Source: Pirellula sp.
Lineage (GTDB): Bacteria; Planctomycetota; Planctomycetia; Pirellulales; Pirellulaceae
Assembly (NCBI GenBank): GCA_021299695.1
Contig: JAJTEK010000017.1
Location: 1 to 47,506, forward strand
Length of the DNA stretch: 47,506 nt
Direction of reading: 5' to 3'
Part shown: in pieces, positions 1 through 8,340 of the stretch
How positions within the stretch are numbered: the stretch's first letter is position 1
How the letters are laid out: each line of letters begins with the position of its first letter
Translations under genes and position numbers: made by a program
The notes under the pieces: model-generated
What the model saw: only the letters and a program-made list of their open reading frames with translations
Told to the model about the DNA's origin: nothing
Databases searched by the model: none

Positions 1-606
1 CGATCGCAAAGCTGGCTGGAAATCCCTCGCCCTGAGCTGCTGGACGAAGACCGCAAAAATCTTCAACTCGATTCGGATGACCAAGCCCCTTTGCAGTTCA
101 TTCGCACCATGTACGACTTGATCTACCTGGCGTTTCGCACCGACTCTACGCGGGTTGCAACCTACCAAATCACCAACATGGCCGACTGCTCCTCCAAAGC
201 GGCCAAGTTCCCTCAGTTGCAAGGCTTCAAAGATTCACTCCATACCCTGGCTCACGATTGGGATAAACCCGGCGGCTCAGAGCGACTAGGGCAATGGGAC
301 CGATTCATGGCCGAACAGTTCGCTTACTTCCTCAACCGTTTGGATTCAGCCACCGAACAACAAGGTACCTTGCTGGATCGGTCACTTGTGCTCTACGGTA
401 GCAGCAACAGTGTTACCCACGACAACAATAACTACCCGTTGATCTTAGCCGGTGGCTCGCAAATGGGCTTCAAACATGGACGATTCCTGAAGTTCAGCGA
501 TAAAATCCCCATGGCGAACCTCTTCGTCACGATGCTCAATCAAGCAGGTATCGAATCGCCAAACTTCGCCGATAGTACCGGGGAATTGACCGAACTACTA
601 AACTAG
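1..606 (+). CDS. DUF1552 (HXXSHH) family protein, C-terminal part; 5' end outside window
   Basis: The frame is open from base 1 to a TAG stop, so the start lies upstream and only about 201 C-terminal residues are present. The order of motifs (FRTDSTRVATYQ, LLDRSLVLYGSSN, HDNNNYPLILAGG, ANLFVTMLNQAG) matches the C-terminal half of DUF1552 proteins and aligns block by block with the complete DUF1552 gene at 6993-8291. DUF1552 proteins are Tat-exported and usually sit next to a DUF1587/DUF1592/DUF1588/DUF1585 cytochrome-type protein, which may lie just upstream. The family's HXXSHH motif reads HTLAHD here, so Ser and the last His are replaced. The next gene starts 14 bases after the stop, suggesting co-transcription. 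The biochemical function of the family is unknown. Confidence 0.85.
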   Translation, partial: RSQSWLEIPRPELLDEDRKNLQLDSDDQAPLQFIRTMYDLIYLAFRTDSTRVATYQITNMADCSSKAAKFPQLQGFKDSLHTLAHDWDKPGGSERLGQWDRFMAEQFAYFLNRLDSATEQQGTLLDRSLVLYGSSNSVTHDNNNYPLILAGGSQMGFKHGRFLKFSDKIPMANLFVTMLNQAGIESPNFADSTGELTELLN

Positions 607-620
607 AAATTCAAACGTCC

Positions 621-1892
621 ATGTTGCCCAACGCAAACCTCAGCTACCTCGGATTATTCAAGCCCCATTCCACCGTTTCCTGTGTAGCTTCCTCGGTAGC
701 CTCGATTTTATTGTTGCTCTGCAGTTCCGTTCAAGCCGCAGAGCCGCTGCCGAGTACTTTCCAAACGGATGACCCGAAGTCCTCAAGCCGATTGCTGGGA
801 TATAACGAGCACCGAACCGATCTTCCAGGTGGTCGGCACGCGAATGTCCGCACCAATCGAGCGGTGGTCGTTCAAGTCGACGGCCAACGACGAAGGCCTA
901 TCGGTAGCGAACTCATCGACGATCCCGCTCTTACTGGTAAGACCGATGCTTGGACGCAGTTCGCAGGCTGGTCACCCGATGGAAAAACAGCCATCGTCCT
1001 TCGCGGTTGGGAAAGTGTTGAGAATGCTCGATGGGAAGAAGAAAACAAGACGTTTCGGTTCACCCCCGAAGGTTGGCTGGTCGACTCGTATCTCATCGAT
1101 TTACAAACCAATAAAGCAACCAACGTCACCGCAGTAGATCGAGTCAGCTTCTATAACACTGGACTGTTCTTCTGGCCAAAGGACCCGATGAGACTCGGCT
1201 TTACACCGCTGATCGATGGCAACTCCAAGCCGTTCCGCATGGACATCGATGGTCGCAACAAGACTGATCTTACGACCAGTTCAAGCGGCTTTGCGTACGG
1301 ATTCAGCAGTTCTCCTGACGGTTCGCGAATCTCCTATCACGAAAACTATCAAGTCTATCTTGCAAATGCCGATGGCTCAAATCGTATTCACATCCAAACC
1401 GGACATCCCTTCGTCTTCGCGCCATCCTGGTCACCCGATGGAAGATGGGTGCTATTCGTTTCGGGCGAGCACTACGATTGCCATCCCCACATTGTCCAAG
1501 CAGACGGTACTGGATTAAAGAAACTTGCGGATCGCGGCGGCTACAAAGGTGTTACCGAATTCCTCGACGTAACAGACTTCCATGGCGGGAGCAGCGATAT
1601 CCCAGTTTGGGCCGTCGATGGCAAGTCTGTCTTCTACACCGCCAAACTAGGTGATAATGTCGAACTCTTCCAAGTCTCGCTCGATGGACAAACCAAGCAA
1701 CTTACTCATACCCCCGACGGCACGCTACACTATCACGCCAAGCCCTCACCCGATGGAAAATGGATAGCCTATGGATCGAAACGAAATGGTGTGCGAAATC
1801 TTTTTGTAATGCGGTTAGCAGATCGACAAGAACACGCACTGACCGACCTGCCAGAGGGCTTTGCCGCAATGCACGCGTATTGGCAACCGTGA
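621..1892 (+). CDS. secreted TolB-like PD40 beta-propeller protein
   Basis: A 423-residue protein with a signal peptide: a hydrophobic core around residues 20-38 and a likely cleavage after SSVQA. The body carries repeated PD40 blades, visible as WSPDGKTAIVL, SPDGSRISYH, WSPDGRWVLFV and SPDGKWIAYGS, with linking elements such as NADGSNRI and QADGTGLKKL. These are typical of TolB/WD40-like six-bladed propellers. In TolB this fold binds proteins; in planctomycetes such single-propeller exported proteins are common and uncharacterised, and no peptidase domain follows the propeller here. It sits between the DUF1552 gene (14-base gap) and the DUF1549/DUF1553 gene (28-base gap), all on the same strand, so it is probably part of the same transcript. 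No clear Shine-Dalgarno precedes the ATG. An enzymatic lyase-like role for the propeller cannot be excluded. Confidence 0.85.
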   Translation: MLPNANLSYLGLFKPHSTVSCVASSVASILLLLCSSVQAAEPLPSTFQTDDPKSSSRLLGYNEHRTDLPGGRHANVRTNRAVVVQVDGQRRRPIGSELIDDPALTGKTDAWTQFAGWSPDGKTAIVLRGWESVENARWEEENKTFRFTPEGWLVDSYLIDLQTNKATNVTAVDRVSFYNTGLFFWPKDPMRLGFTPLIDGNSKPFRMDIDGRNKTDLTTSSSGFAYGFSSSPDGSRISYHENYQVYLANADGSNRIHIQTGHPFVFAPSWSPDGRWVLFVSGEHYDCHPHIVQADGTGLKKLADRGGYKGVTEFLDVTDFHGGSSDIPVWAVDGKSVFYTAKLGDNVELFQVSLDGQTKQLTHTPDGTLHYHAKPSPDGKWIAYGSKRNGVRNLFVMRLADRQEHALTDLPEGFAAMHAYWQP

Positions 1893-1920
1893 TGCATCAA
1901 CACGACCTTGAGCATCCAAC

Positions 1921-4900
1921 ATGAGATTCAATATGCCCTTGATAAAATCAAATCTCCACTTCGTCCTGACGGTACTCTCTTACCTTGCGATGACCTCATA
2001 CGTGCAAGCCGACGAACTATCCTTCAGTCGCGACGTGCGTCCCATCCTCTCGGAAATGTGCTTCTCATGCCACGGTCCCGATGAAAAGGGGCGAAAGGGT
2101 GAACTTCTGCTCAGTGAAATGGCCGGGGCACTCCAAGGCGGCGAATCCGGTCAACCGGCCATCGTCCCCGGAAAACCCGCCTTGAGCGAAATGATCAAAC
2201 GCCTCCACTCCCTGGACCCAGACGAACGCATGCCACCCGGGGAAACCCAAAAGAACCTCTCCCCAGCGCAAATCACGATTCTCGAAAAATGGATCGAATC
2301 GGGAGCGAAGTACGAAAAGCACTGGGCCTTCGTCCCACCCACACTCCCCCCAACAATCACAGATCGCTCCAACTCAAAAATTCCGCACCCAATCGATGCG
2401 CTCGTTAGGGCGACGCTCGCACGAAACAACCTTTCCCCTACCGAGCAAGCCGACAAGGCCACCCTCTATCGTCGACTGAGCTTCGATCTCATCGGCCTGC
2501 CACCATCGCCCGATGACCTAGCGACCTATCTTTCCGACGACTCTCCGAACGCCTATGAAAACGCGGTCGATCGCCTGCTCAATTCGCCTCACTACGGCGA
2601 ACGTTGGGCTCGCAAATGGCTGGATCTTGCACGCTATGCAGACACCAATGGTTACGAAAAAGATCGCACACGCACCGTATGGCCCTACCGCGACTGGGTG
2701 ATCAAATCCCTCAATGAAGATATGCCCTTCGATCAATTCTCGATCGAGCAAATCGCTGGCGACCTGTTACCTCATGCCACCCCAGAGCAACGCATCGCCA
2801 CCGGCTTTCATCGCAATACCATGCTCAATGAGGAAGGTGGGATCGACCCGCTCGAATTCCGCTACAACGCCATGGTCGATCGTGTTGCAACCACCGGCGC
2901 TACTTGGCTAGGCCTGACCTTGCAGTGCTGTCAGTGCCATACCCACAAGTACGATCCGATCCAGCATAGGGAGTACTTTTCCATGATGGCCTTCCTGAAC
3001 AACGCCGACGAACCAGAGCTGGAAATCCCGAATCCAGACCAAGAACTCCAAGCCGCAGCCCGATTAGCGAAAGCCGATGAACTGGTCGCGTCGTTGCCAC
3101 AGAAATGGCCTATCGCAGATCCCACCATCGACTGGGTGAGCTCCACTCCAACGCTATTGGCCGAACCAACGGAAAGTATCCTAGTCCTCGACGACCAATC
3201 GATGCTATTTCCCGCCCCCGGTCCCGAACGCTCCACAGCCAGCGTCGAGTTCGCTGGACTCCATGGCACCTACACCCATATCCGTATCGAAGCCCTGACC
3301 GACGATTCTCTTCCCGGCAAAGGACCTGGCCGTACGGCTCATGGCAACTTTGTTCTCAGCGAAGTTGAGTTCTACAGCGCAGACAAGAAAATCAAACTCA
3401 CCGATCCGAGTGCAACCGCCGAACAACCCAACTTCCCCGCGATCCATGCAATCGATGGCAACAACAATTCAGGTTGGGCGGTCCATATCGATGGCCAAGA
3501 TCTCCGCACCAACAAATCGCTCACGCTCCGCTTCGATCATCCGATCGATGCGCGTGGGGATACCAAAGTCATCATCAAACAACTCTTTGGCAATCACCAC
3601 ACCATCGGGCGATTGAAGATCAGTTTCGGCCACGCCCTCGAAAGCTCCTTAGCGACGGAAACCCGCCGACAAGATGCACTTGAGAGAGCATTCTCCGCGT
3701 GGTGCGAGCAACAGAAAGCTACCACCGCAAACTGGAAGATTGTCAAGCCGACGCACGCTAGCTCGAATCTTCCACTCCTGAGCATTCAACCCGATTCGAC
3801 GGTATTCGTTTCCGGTGACATCACTAAAGCAGATACCTATCAACTGAACCTCGGAACACCACCTCAAGCCATCACCGCGATCCGGCTAGAAGCACTTCCA
3901 GATCCCAGATTGCCCGCCCGCGGGCCCGGCATGGCATACTACGAAGGCCCCAAAGGGGACTTCTTGCTAGGCGAATTTCAACTCTTCGCCGACGGACAAC
4001 CCGTCAAAATCGCCAAAGCCAGCCAGAGCTACGCGAAGAACACCTTCGGTTCTCAAGCCGAAGCCCAATATGCAATCGATGGAAACCCAGAGACGGGTTG
4101 GAGTTGCGCCGAAGGGCAGGGAAGGGCACACGAAGCTGTCTTCCAACTCGAGAATCCCCTGACCGCCTCGAACCTTCAACTCACCATGATGTTCGGACGG
4201 CATTATGCTTGCTCCCTTGGGAAGTTCCGGATCTCCCTGACCACACAATCCGGTGAGGTATTGGCGAGCAAAATCAGCTCTGAAGTTCAATCGCTGATTC
4301 ACAAAGCAGATCGGTCCGAAGCGGAGACACAACGACTCAAGACCGAGTTCCTCCTCAACGCTCCTGAACTCGCGTCGTTCCACAAAGAAATCAATGACCT
4401 TCGTAGACCTCAACCATTCTTGACTTCCCTCGTCCTTCAAGAGCGCCCCGCCGAGAACCCCCGAAAAACCTACATCCACAATCGCGGTGAATGGACTCAA
4501 CCCACCGATCCTGTCGATCCCGGCGTACTATCGGTCCTCAATCCACTCCCAACCGATGCCCCAAAAAACCGCCTAAGCTTTGCTCGCTGGCTCGTCAGTC
4601 GAGAAAATCCACTCACAGCGCGCGTCGTGGTCAATCGTACTTGGGCCTCCTTCTTCGGACGCGGCATCGTCAAAACTCTAGACGACTTTGGTTTCCAAGG
4701 CAGCCCGCCATCGGACCCCGAGCTCCTCGACTACCTCGCGGTCCAGTTCATGGAGGATGGCTGGTCGTTGAAGAAGCTTCACCGATTCATCGTCACGAGC
4801 CAAACGTATAAGCAATCAAGCCACTCAAATGCGATCGGCCAGGAGAAGGATCCAGAAAATGTTCTGCTCTGGCGAGGCCCGCGGATGAGACTCGATGCCG

Positions 4901-5490
4901 AAGAAGTACGCGATGCGGCTCTAAAGTCAGCAGGGCTGTTGTCAGAGAAAATGTTCGGTCCAAGCGTGTTTCCACCTCAACCCCCAAGCGTTACCACCGA
5001 AGGAACCTACGGGGCGATGAACTGGGCGACAAGCCAAGGTCCTGATCGTTATCGCCGAAGCCTCTACACCTTTACCAAACGGACCGCTCCCTTTGCTTTT
5101 GCAAACACCTTCGACGCACCCTCGGGTGAAGCATGTATCGTCCGTCGCGACAAATCCAATACGCCTCTGCAAGCATTGACCATGCTCAACGATGTGATCA
5201 TCATGGAAGCCGCTCAAGCCCTTGGAAAGTACTTAATGCGCTACGAAGGAACACCCGAACAACGGATCAACCAAGCGTTCGTTCGATGCTTTTCTCGTCC
5301 CGCTACACCTACCGAAGTCACTGCAGTACTCGACTTTTACCAAAAACAAGTCCAGCGTTTTACCATCGCTCCTGAATCCGCAAAAGCGATCTCCGTGGGT
5401 GAACCACCCGAGTCAAGCATTTCTTGTGCAGCGTGGACCCTCGTCGGACGCGCTTTGATGAACATGGACGAATTCGTCACAAAACGCTAA
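1921..5490 (+). CDS. PSCyt1-DUF1549-DUF1553 cytochrome c-type protein with two inserted discoidin-like domains
   Basis: An exported protein of 1189 residues. A signal peptide ends near residue 30 (SYVQA). The PSCyt1 domain has a heme-binding CFSCH at 47-51, and MPPG near 104 looks like the axial-ligand region. DUF1549 covers about 157-363, with the conserved [17 protein letters not shown] block and a second CxxCH, CCQCH, at 336-340. DUF1553 follows at about 880-1150, with [13 protein letters not shown] and FGFQGSPPS. Between DUF1549 and DUF1553 lie two copies of a module of about 150 residues. Each has an IRLEAL or IRIEAL strand, a phrase such as LPGKGPGR, a FxLxEx strand and AIDGNxxxGW, resembling F5/8-type (discoidin) carbohydrate-binding domains. 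The DUF1501 gene begins 18 bases downstream, the standard partner. These proteins are widespread in planctomycetes; a role in complex polysaccharide use is proposed but unproven. Confidence 0.9.
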   Translation: MRFNMPLIKSNLHFVLTVLSYLAMTSYVQADELSFSRDVRPILSEMCFSCHGPDEKGRKGELLLSEMAGALQGGESGQPAIVPGKPALSEMIKRLHSLDPDERMPPGETQKNLSPAQITILEKWIESGAKYEKHWAFVPPTLPPTITDRSNSKIPHPIDALVRATLARNNLSPTEQADKATLYRRLSFDLIGLPPSPDDLATYLSDDSPNAYENAVDRLLNSPHYGERWARKWLDLARYADTNGYEKDRTRTVWPYRDWVIKSLNEDMPFDQFSIEQIAGDLLPHATPEQRIATGFHRNTMLNEEGGIDPLEFRYNAMVDRVATTGATWLGLTLQCCQCHTHKYDPIQHREYFSMMAFLNNADEPELEIPNPDQELQAAARLAKADELVASLPQKWPIADPTIDWVSSTPTLLAEPTESILVLDDQSMLFPAPGPERSTASVEFAGLHGTYTHIRIEALTDDSLPGKGPGRTAHGNFVLSEVEFYSADKKIKLTDPSATAEQPNFPAIHAIDGNNNSGWAVHIDGQDLRTNKSLTLRFDHPIDARGDTKVIIKQLFGNHHTIGRLKISFGHALESSLATETRRQDALERAFSAWCEQQKATTANWKIVKPTHASSNLPLLSIQPDSTVFVSGDITKADTYQLNLGTPPQAITAIRLEALPDPRLPARGPGMAYYEGPKGDFLLGEFQLFADGQPVKIAKASQSYAKNTFGSQAEAQYAIDGNPETGWSCAEGQGRAHEAVFQLENPLTASNLQLTMMFGRHYACSLGKFRISLTTQSGEVLASKISSEVQSLIHKADRSEAETQRLKTEFLLNAPELASFHKEINDLRRPQPFLTSLVLQERPAENPRKTYIHNRGEWTQPTDPVDPGVLSVLNPLPTDAPKNRLSFARWLVSRENPLTARVVVNRTWASFFGRGIVKTLDDFGFQGSPPSDPELLDYLAVQFMEDGWSLKKLHRFIVTSQTYKQSSHSNAIGQEKDPENVLLWRGPRMRLDAEEVRDAALKSAGLLSEKMFGPSVFPPQPPSVTTEGTYGAMNWATSQGPDRYRRSLYTFTKRTAPFAFANTFDAPSGEACIVRRDKSNTPLQALTMLNDVIIMEAAQALGKYLMRYEGTPEQRINQAFVRCFSRPATPTEVTAVLDFYQKQVQRFTIAPESAKAISVGEPPESSISCAAWTLVGRALMNMDEFVTKR

Positions 5491-5508
5491 TCAAGGCCAT
5501 CACTCGCT

Positions 5509-6957
5509 ATGAACCCCATACAACGCTCGTGCCTCGACGTTACCCGCCGCCATTTTCTTCGCGATTGCGGAATCGGCACCGGAAAGTTAGCCCTCGCAGG
5601 CTTACTCACGAACGGACTTGACGCTGCACCATCCCCGATGCAAGCCAGCAGTTATGTCGATCCGTTGGCTCCTCGCGATCCCCACTTTCCAGGCAAAGCC
5701 AAAGCCGTCATCCACTTGTTCATGGCCGGTGCTCCGAGCCATCTGGAACTCTTCGACAACAAACCAGCCCTCATCGCAATGGACGGCAAGCCGCTTCCGG
5801 CTTCGGTGACCGAAGGCCAACGGCTCGCGTTTATCCGCTCCGATGCAGCGGTCATGGGGCCGCAATTCAAGTTCGCTCGACACGGACAATCGGGCATGGA
5901 GATCTCAGAAGCCTTACCTTATCTCTCCAAGATCACCGATGACATCTGTTTGATTCGATCCTGCTACACCGATCAATTCAATCACGCACCAGCCCAGACC
6001 TTTTTCCAAACAGGTTTTGCTGTACCAGGACGCCCAAGCTTCGGATCGTGGGTCACCTACGGCTTAGGGTGCGTCACAAAAGATCTCCCAGCTTTTGTCG
6101 TTCTGAGTACCGGTAGCGGTATCAGTGGCGGTAGCGGACTATGGTCAAGCGGCTTTCTGCCAAGCATCTACACCGGAGTGAGATTCCGAAACCAAGGCGA
6201 TCCAATCCTGAATGTGACCAATCCAGCCGGAATCGACCAAACCCTCCAGCGAGAGACGATTGACCTCGTTAGCCATCTTAGTCGCATGCAATTCGAAGAA
6301 TCGAAAGACCCCGAAATCACAACGCGGTTAGCCAACTACGAAATGGCCTTCCGAATGCAATCCTCCGCGCCGGAACTGATGGACCTAAGCAGCGAATCGA
6401 AAGCCACACTTGATCTCTACGGCTGCGATCCGGCCACCCCATCCTTCGCAAGAGCCTGCCTGCTTGCCCGCCGCATGATCGAACGTGGTGTCCGATTCGT
6501 GAATATCTTCCATGAAGGCTGGGACGCGCATAGCGATGTCGTCGGAAATCACCGTGGCAACTGCAAAACAACGGATCAAGCCAGCGCCGCTTTAGTCACC
6601 GATCTCAAGGAACGAGGACTGCTCGACGAAACCCTAGTGATCTGGGGTGGCGAATTCGGACGCACTCCCATGGTCGAAAGCAACGCAGCCCTCGGACGCT
6701 CGCGTGGACGCGACCACCACCCGAAAGCCTACAGCATGTGGCTCGCAGGTGGCGGTATCAAATCGGGAATCACCCACGGAGCTACCGATGAACTCGGATA
6801 CAACATCATCGACAAGCCTGTGCATGTACACGACATCCAAGCCACGCTGCTCCATTGCCTGGGCTTCGATCACGAACGACTCACGTACCGAGCCCAAGGT
6901 CGAGACTACCGTTTGACCGATGTCCACGGAAAACTCGTCAACGAACTCCTTACGTGA
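5509..6957 (+). CDS. Tat-exported DUF1501 protein (alkaline-phosphatase superfamily fold)
   Basis: A 482-residue protein starting with a twin-arginine signal (TRRHFLRDCG, residues 12-21, then a hydrophobic stretch), so it is exported folded. DUF1501 motifs are present: HLFMAGAPSHLELFD near residue 70, WDAHSD, DETLVIWGGEFGRTPM, and GRDHHPKAYSMWLAGGG near the C-terminus. DUF1501 belongs to the same superfamily as sulfatases and alkaline phosphatases. The conserved acidic and His residues in these blocks probably bind metals, but no activity has been established. The usual PSHxDxFD block reads PSHLELFD, with Asp replaced by Glu. The gene lies 18 bases behind its DUF1549/DUF1553 partner and is convergent with the DUF1552 gene, separated by only 35 bases. 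No obvious terminator stem was seen in that gap. Confidence 0.92.
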   Translation: MNPIQRSCLDVTRRHFLRDCGIGTGKLALAGLLTNGLDAAPSPMQASSYVDPLAPRDPHFPGKAKAVIHLFMAGAPSHLELFDNKPALIAMDGKPLPASVTEGQRLAFIRSDAAVMGPQFKFARHGQSGMEISEALPYLSKITDDICLIRSCYTDQFNHAPAQTFFQTGFAVPGRPSFGSWVTYGLGCVTKDLPAFVVLSTGSGISGGSGLWSSGFLPSIYTGVRFRNQGDPILNVTNPAGIDQTLQRETIDLVSHLSRMQFEESKDPEITTRLANYEMAFRMQSSAPELMDLSSESKATLDLYGCDPATPSFARACLLARRMIERGVRFVNIFHEGWDAHSDVVGNHRGNCKTTDQASAALVTDLKERGLLDETLVIWGGEFGRTPMVESNAALGRSRGRDHHPKAYSMWLAGGGIKSGITHGATDELGYNIIDKPVHVHDIQATLLHCLGFDHERLTYRAQGRDYRLTDVHGKLVNELLT

Positions 6958-6992
6958 ACCAAGGGGGCAGATCGAGCACCGAATCCTGTTCA

Positions 6993-8291
6993 TCAGGCAG
7001 ACCGACACTCGAGTCCTTGGACACCGCTGCCGGAACTACTTCCAAATTGCTCGATCTCTTGCCCCATTTGCTGGGCGATCTGTACGAAGAGATTGCAAAA
7101 AGGAGTGTTCTTGTCGCGATCTAAAATCAAATGCTGACCGTGTCGGAATCTTCCACCAGCGAGCAACAGTGGTATGTTCTTCGTATCGTGCGAATTGGCA
7201 TTTCCTAAATTGCTGCCGAAAACCACGGAGGTGCTGTCTAAAAGGCGCGATGCCCCCTCCTGTTTACGATTCAATGCGGCAAGCAACTTGTCAAATGCGT
7301 GGATTTGAGCCTCTTCGATCAATCGCAATTGCTGAATCTTCTGTGCATCTTGACCATGGTGTGACAAGTTGTGGTGATCGATGCTGACTCCAGGAATCGG
7401 TGGAACATCATTTCGACCTTGGACCATGACCGTGATCAATCGCGTGGAATCGGTCTGCAAGGCCAGTGGGATCAACTCGAAAAGCAATTGCATTTGTCCG
7501 ATCAAGTCCTTGCTTTCCTTGATGTCCTGAGGGACCTCAGCATCGACCTTGGGTTTTGGCTTATGCACCCAAGCTTCCGCCGCGGACAACCTCTGCTCCA
7601 TTTCCCGAACCGAAAACAGGTACTCCTCAAGCTTCTCGCGGTCCTCTTGTCCGATCTGGTTACGGAATTGCCGTGTTTCTTCTCGGACCGTATCCATGAT
7701 ACTCTTGCCTTCACGCAGTTTCTGAATCTGAGCATCCTTAGCCTCAACGGTTCCTTCCAGAAAGAGTTTAGTGAACATTCGCGATGGTGATTGCTCGCCC
7801 GGAATCATGATCCCACTGGATGTATACGATTGACTCGATCCGTCCGTACTGAGTTGGAGCGATGGAAAACGTGTCTCCAATCCGATTTTCGAAGCGAGCC
7901 ATTGGTCGATGGAGATCGAATTTCTAAAGCCCGCAAGTCCAGGGTGACGCGCTGCGGTCAACCATGTCATCGATGATGAATGACCATCCGCCCCAGACTG
8001 ATCCGGGTGGGATATCCCATTGATCAACGTAAAATCCCCACGATGCGAATCGAGTATTTTCAAATAAGGTGTCAACTCGAATGCAGAACCACCGGATTCC
8101 GGAAAAAGAAAAGGTGCATGCAGTCCAAGTGTGGTGCAAATACAGACCAATCGCTGCGGGATTCTCTCCTGTGCGGCACGAACCCCTTTAGGCAGAAACG
8201 CATCAAGTATGGGTAATGCCAGCCCTACGCCACTTGCTCGCAAAAAGGTTCGTCGATCAGCCCTGAATAGACCTTTGGGATAGTTCATCAT
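6993..8291 (-). CDS. Tat-exported DUF1552 (HXXSHH) protein
   Basis: A 432-residue complete member of DUF1552. The N-terminus has a twin-arginine signal, RRTFLRASGVGLALP, from residue 13. The family signature HXXSHH is intact as HNLSHH in the segment SIDHHNLSHHGQD near residue 310. Other blocks are FELIPLALQTDSTRL, LLDSTSVVFGSNLGN, HDTKNIPLLLAGG and FCNLFVQIAQQMG. It lies 49 bases downstream of the DUF1592-type cytochrome gene, the classic partner, on the same strand. The upstream sequence (GAAAGAGTAA before tandem ATG codons) gives only a weak ribosome binding site, and the second ATG, one codon on, could also start it. The function is unknown; the pairing suggests it acts with the cytochrome-type protein outside the cytoplasm. 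Confidence 0.9.
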   Translation of the reverse strand: MMNYPKGLFRADRRTFLRASGVGLALPILDAFLPKGVRAAQERIPQRLVCICTTLGLHAPFLFPESGGSAFELTPYLKILDSHRGDFTLINGISHPDQSGADGHSSSMTWLTAARHPGLAGFRNSISIDQWLASKIGLETRFPSLQLSTDGSSQSYTSSGIMIPGEQSPSRMFTKLFLEGTVEAKDAQIQKLREGKSIMDTVREETRQFRNQIGQEDREKLEEYLFSVREMEQRLSAAEAWVHKPKPKVDAEVPQDIKESKDLIGQMQLLFELIPLALQTDSTRLITVMVQGRNDVPPIPGVSIDHHNLSHHGQDAQKIQQLRLIEEAQIHAFDKLLAALNRKQEGASRLLDSTSVVFGSNLGNANSHDTKNIPLLLAGGRFRHGQHLILDRDKNTPFCNLFVQIAQQMGQEIEQFGSSSGSGVQGLECRSA

Positions 8292-8340
8292 TTACTCTTT
8301 CAATGTGTTTCTTGTGGACTATCGGTTCGGATCGATGAGA

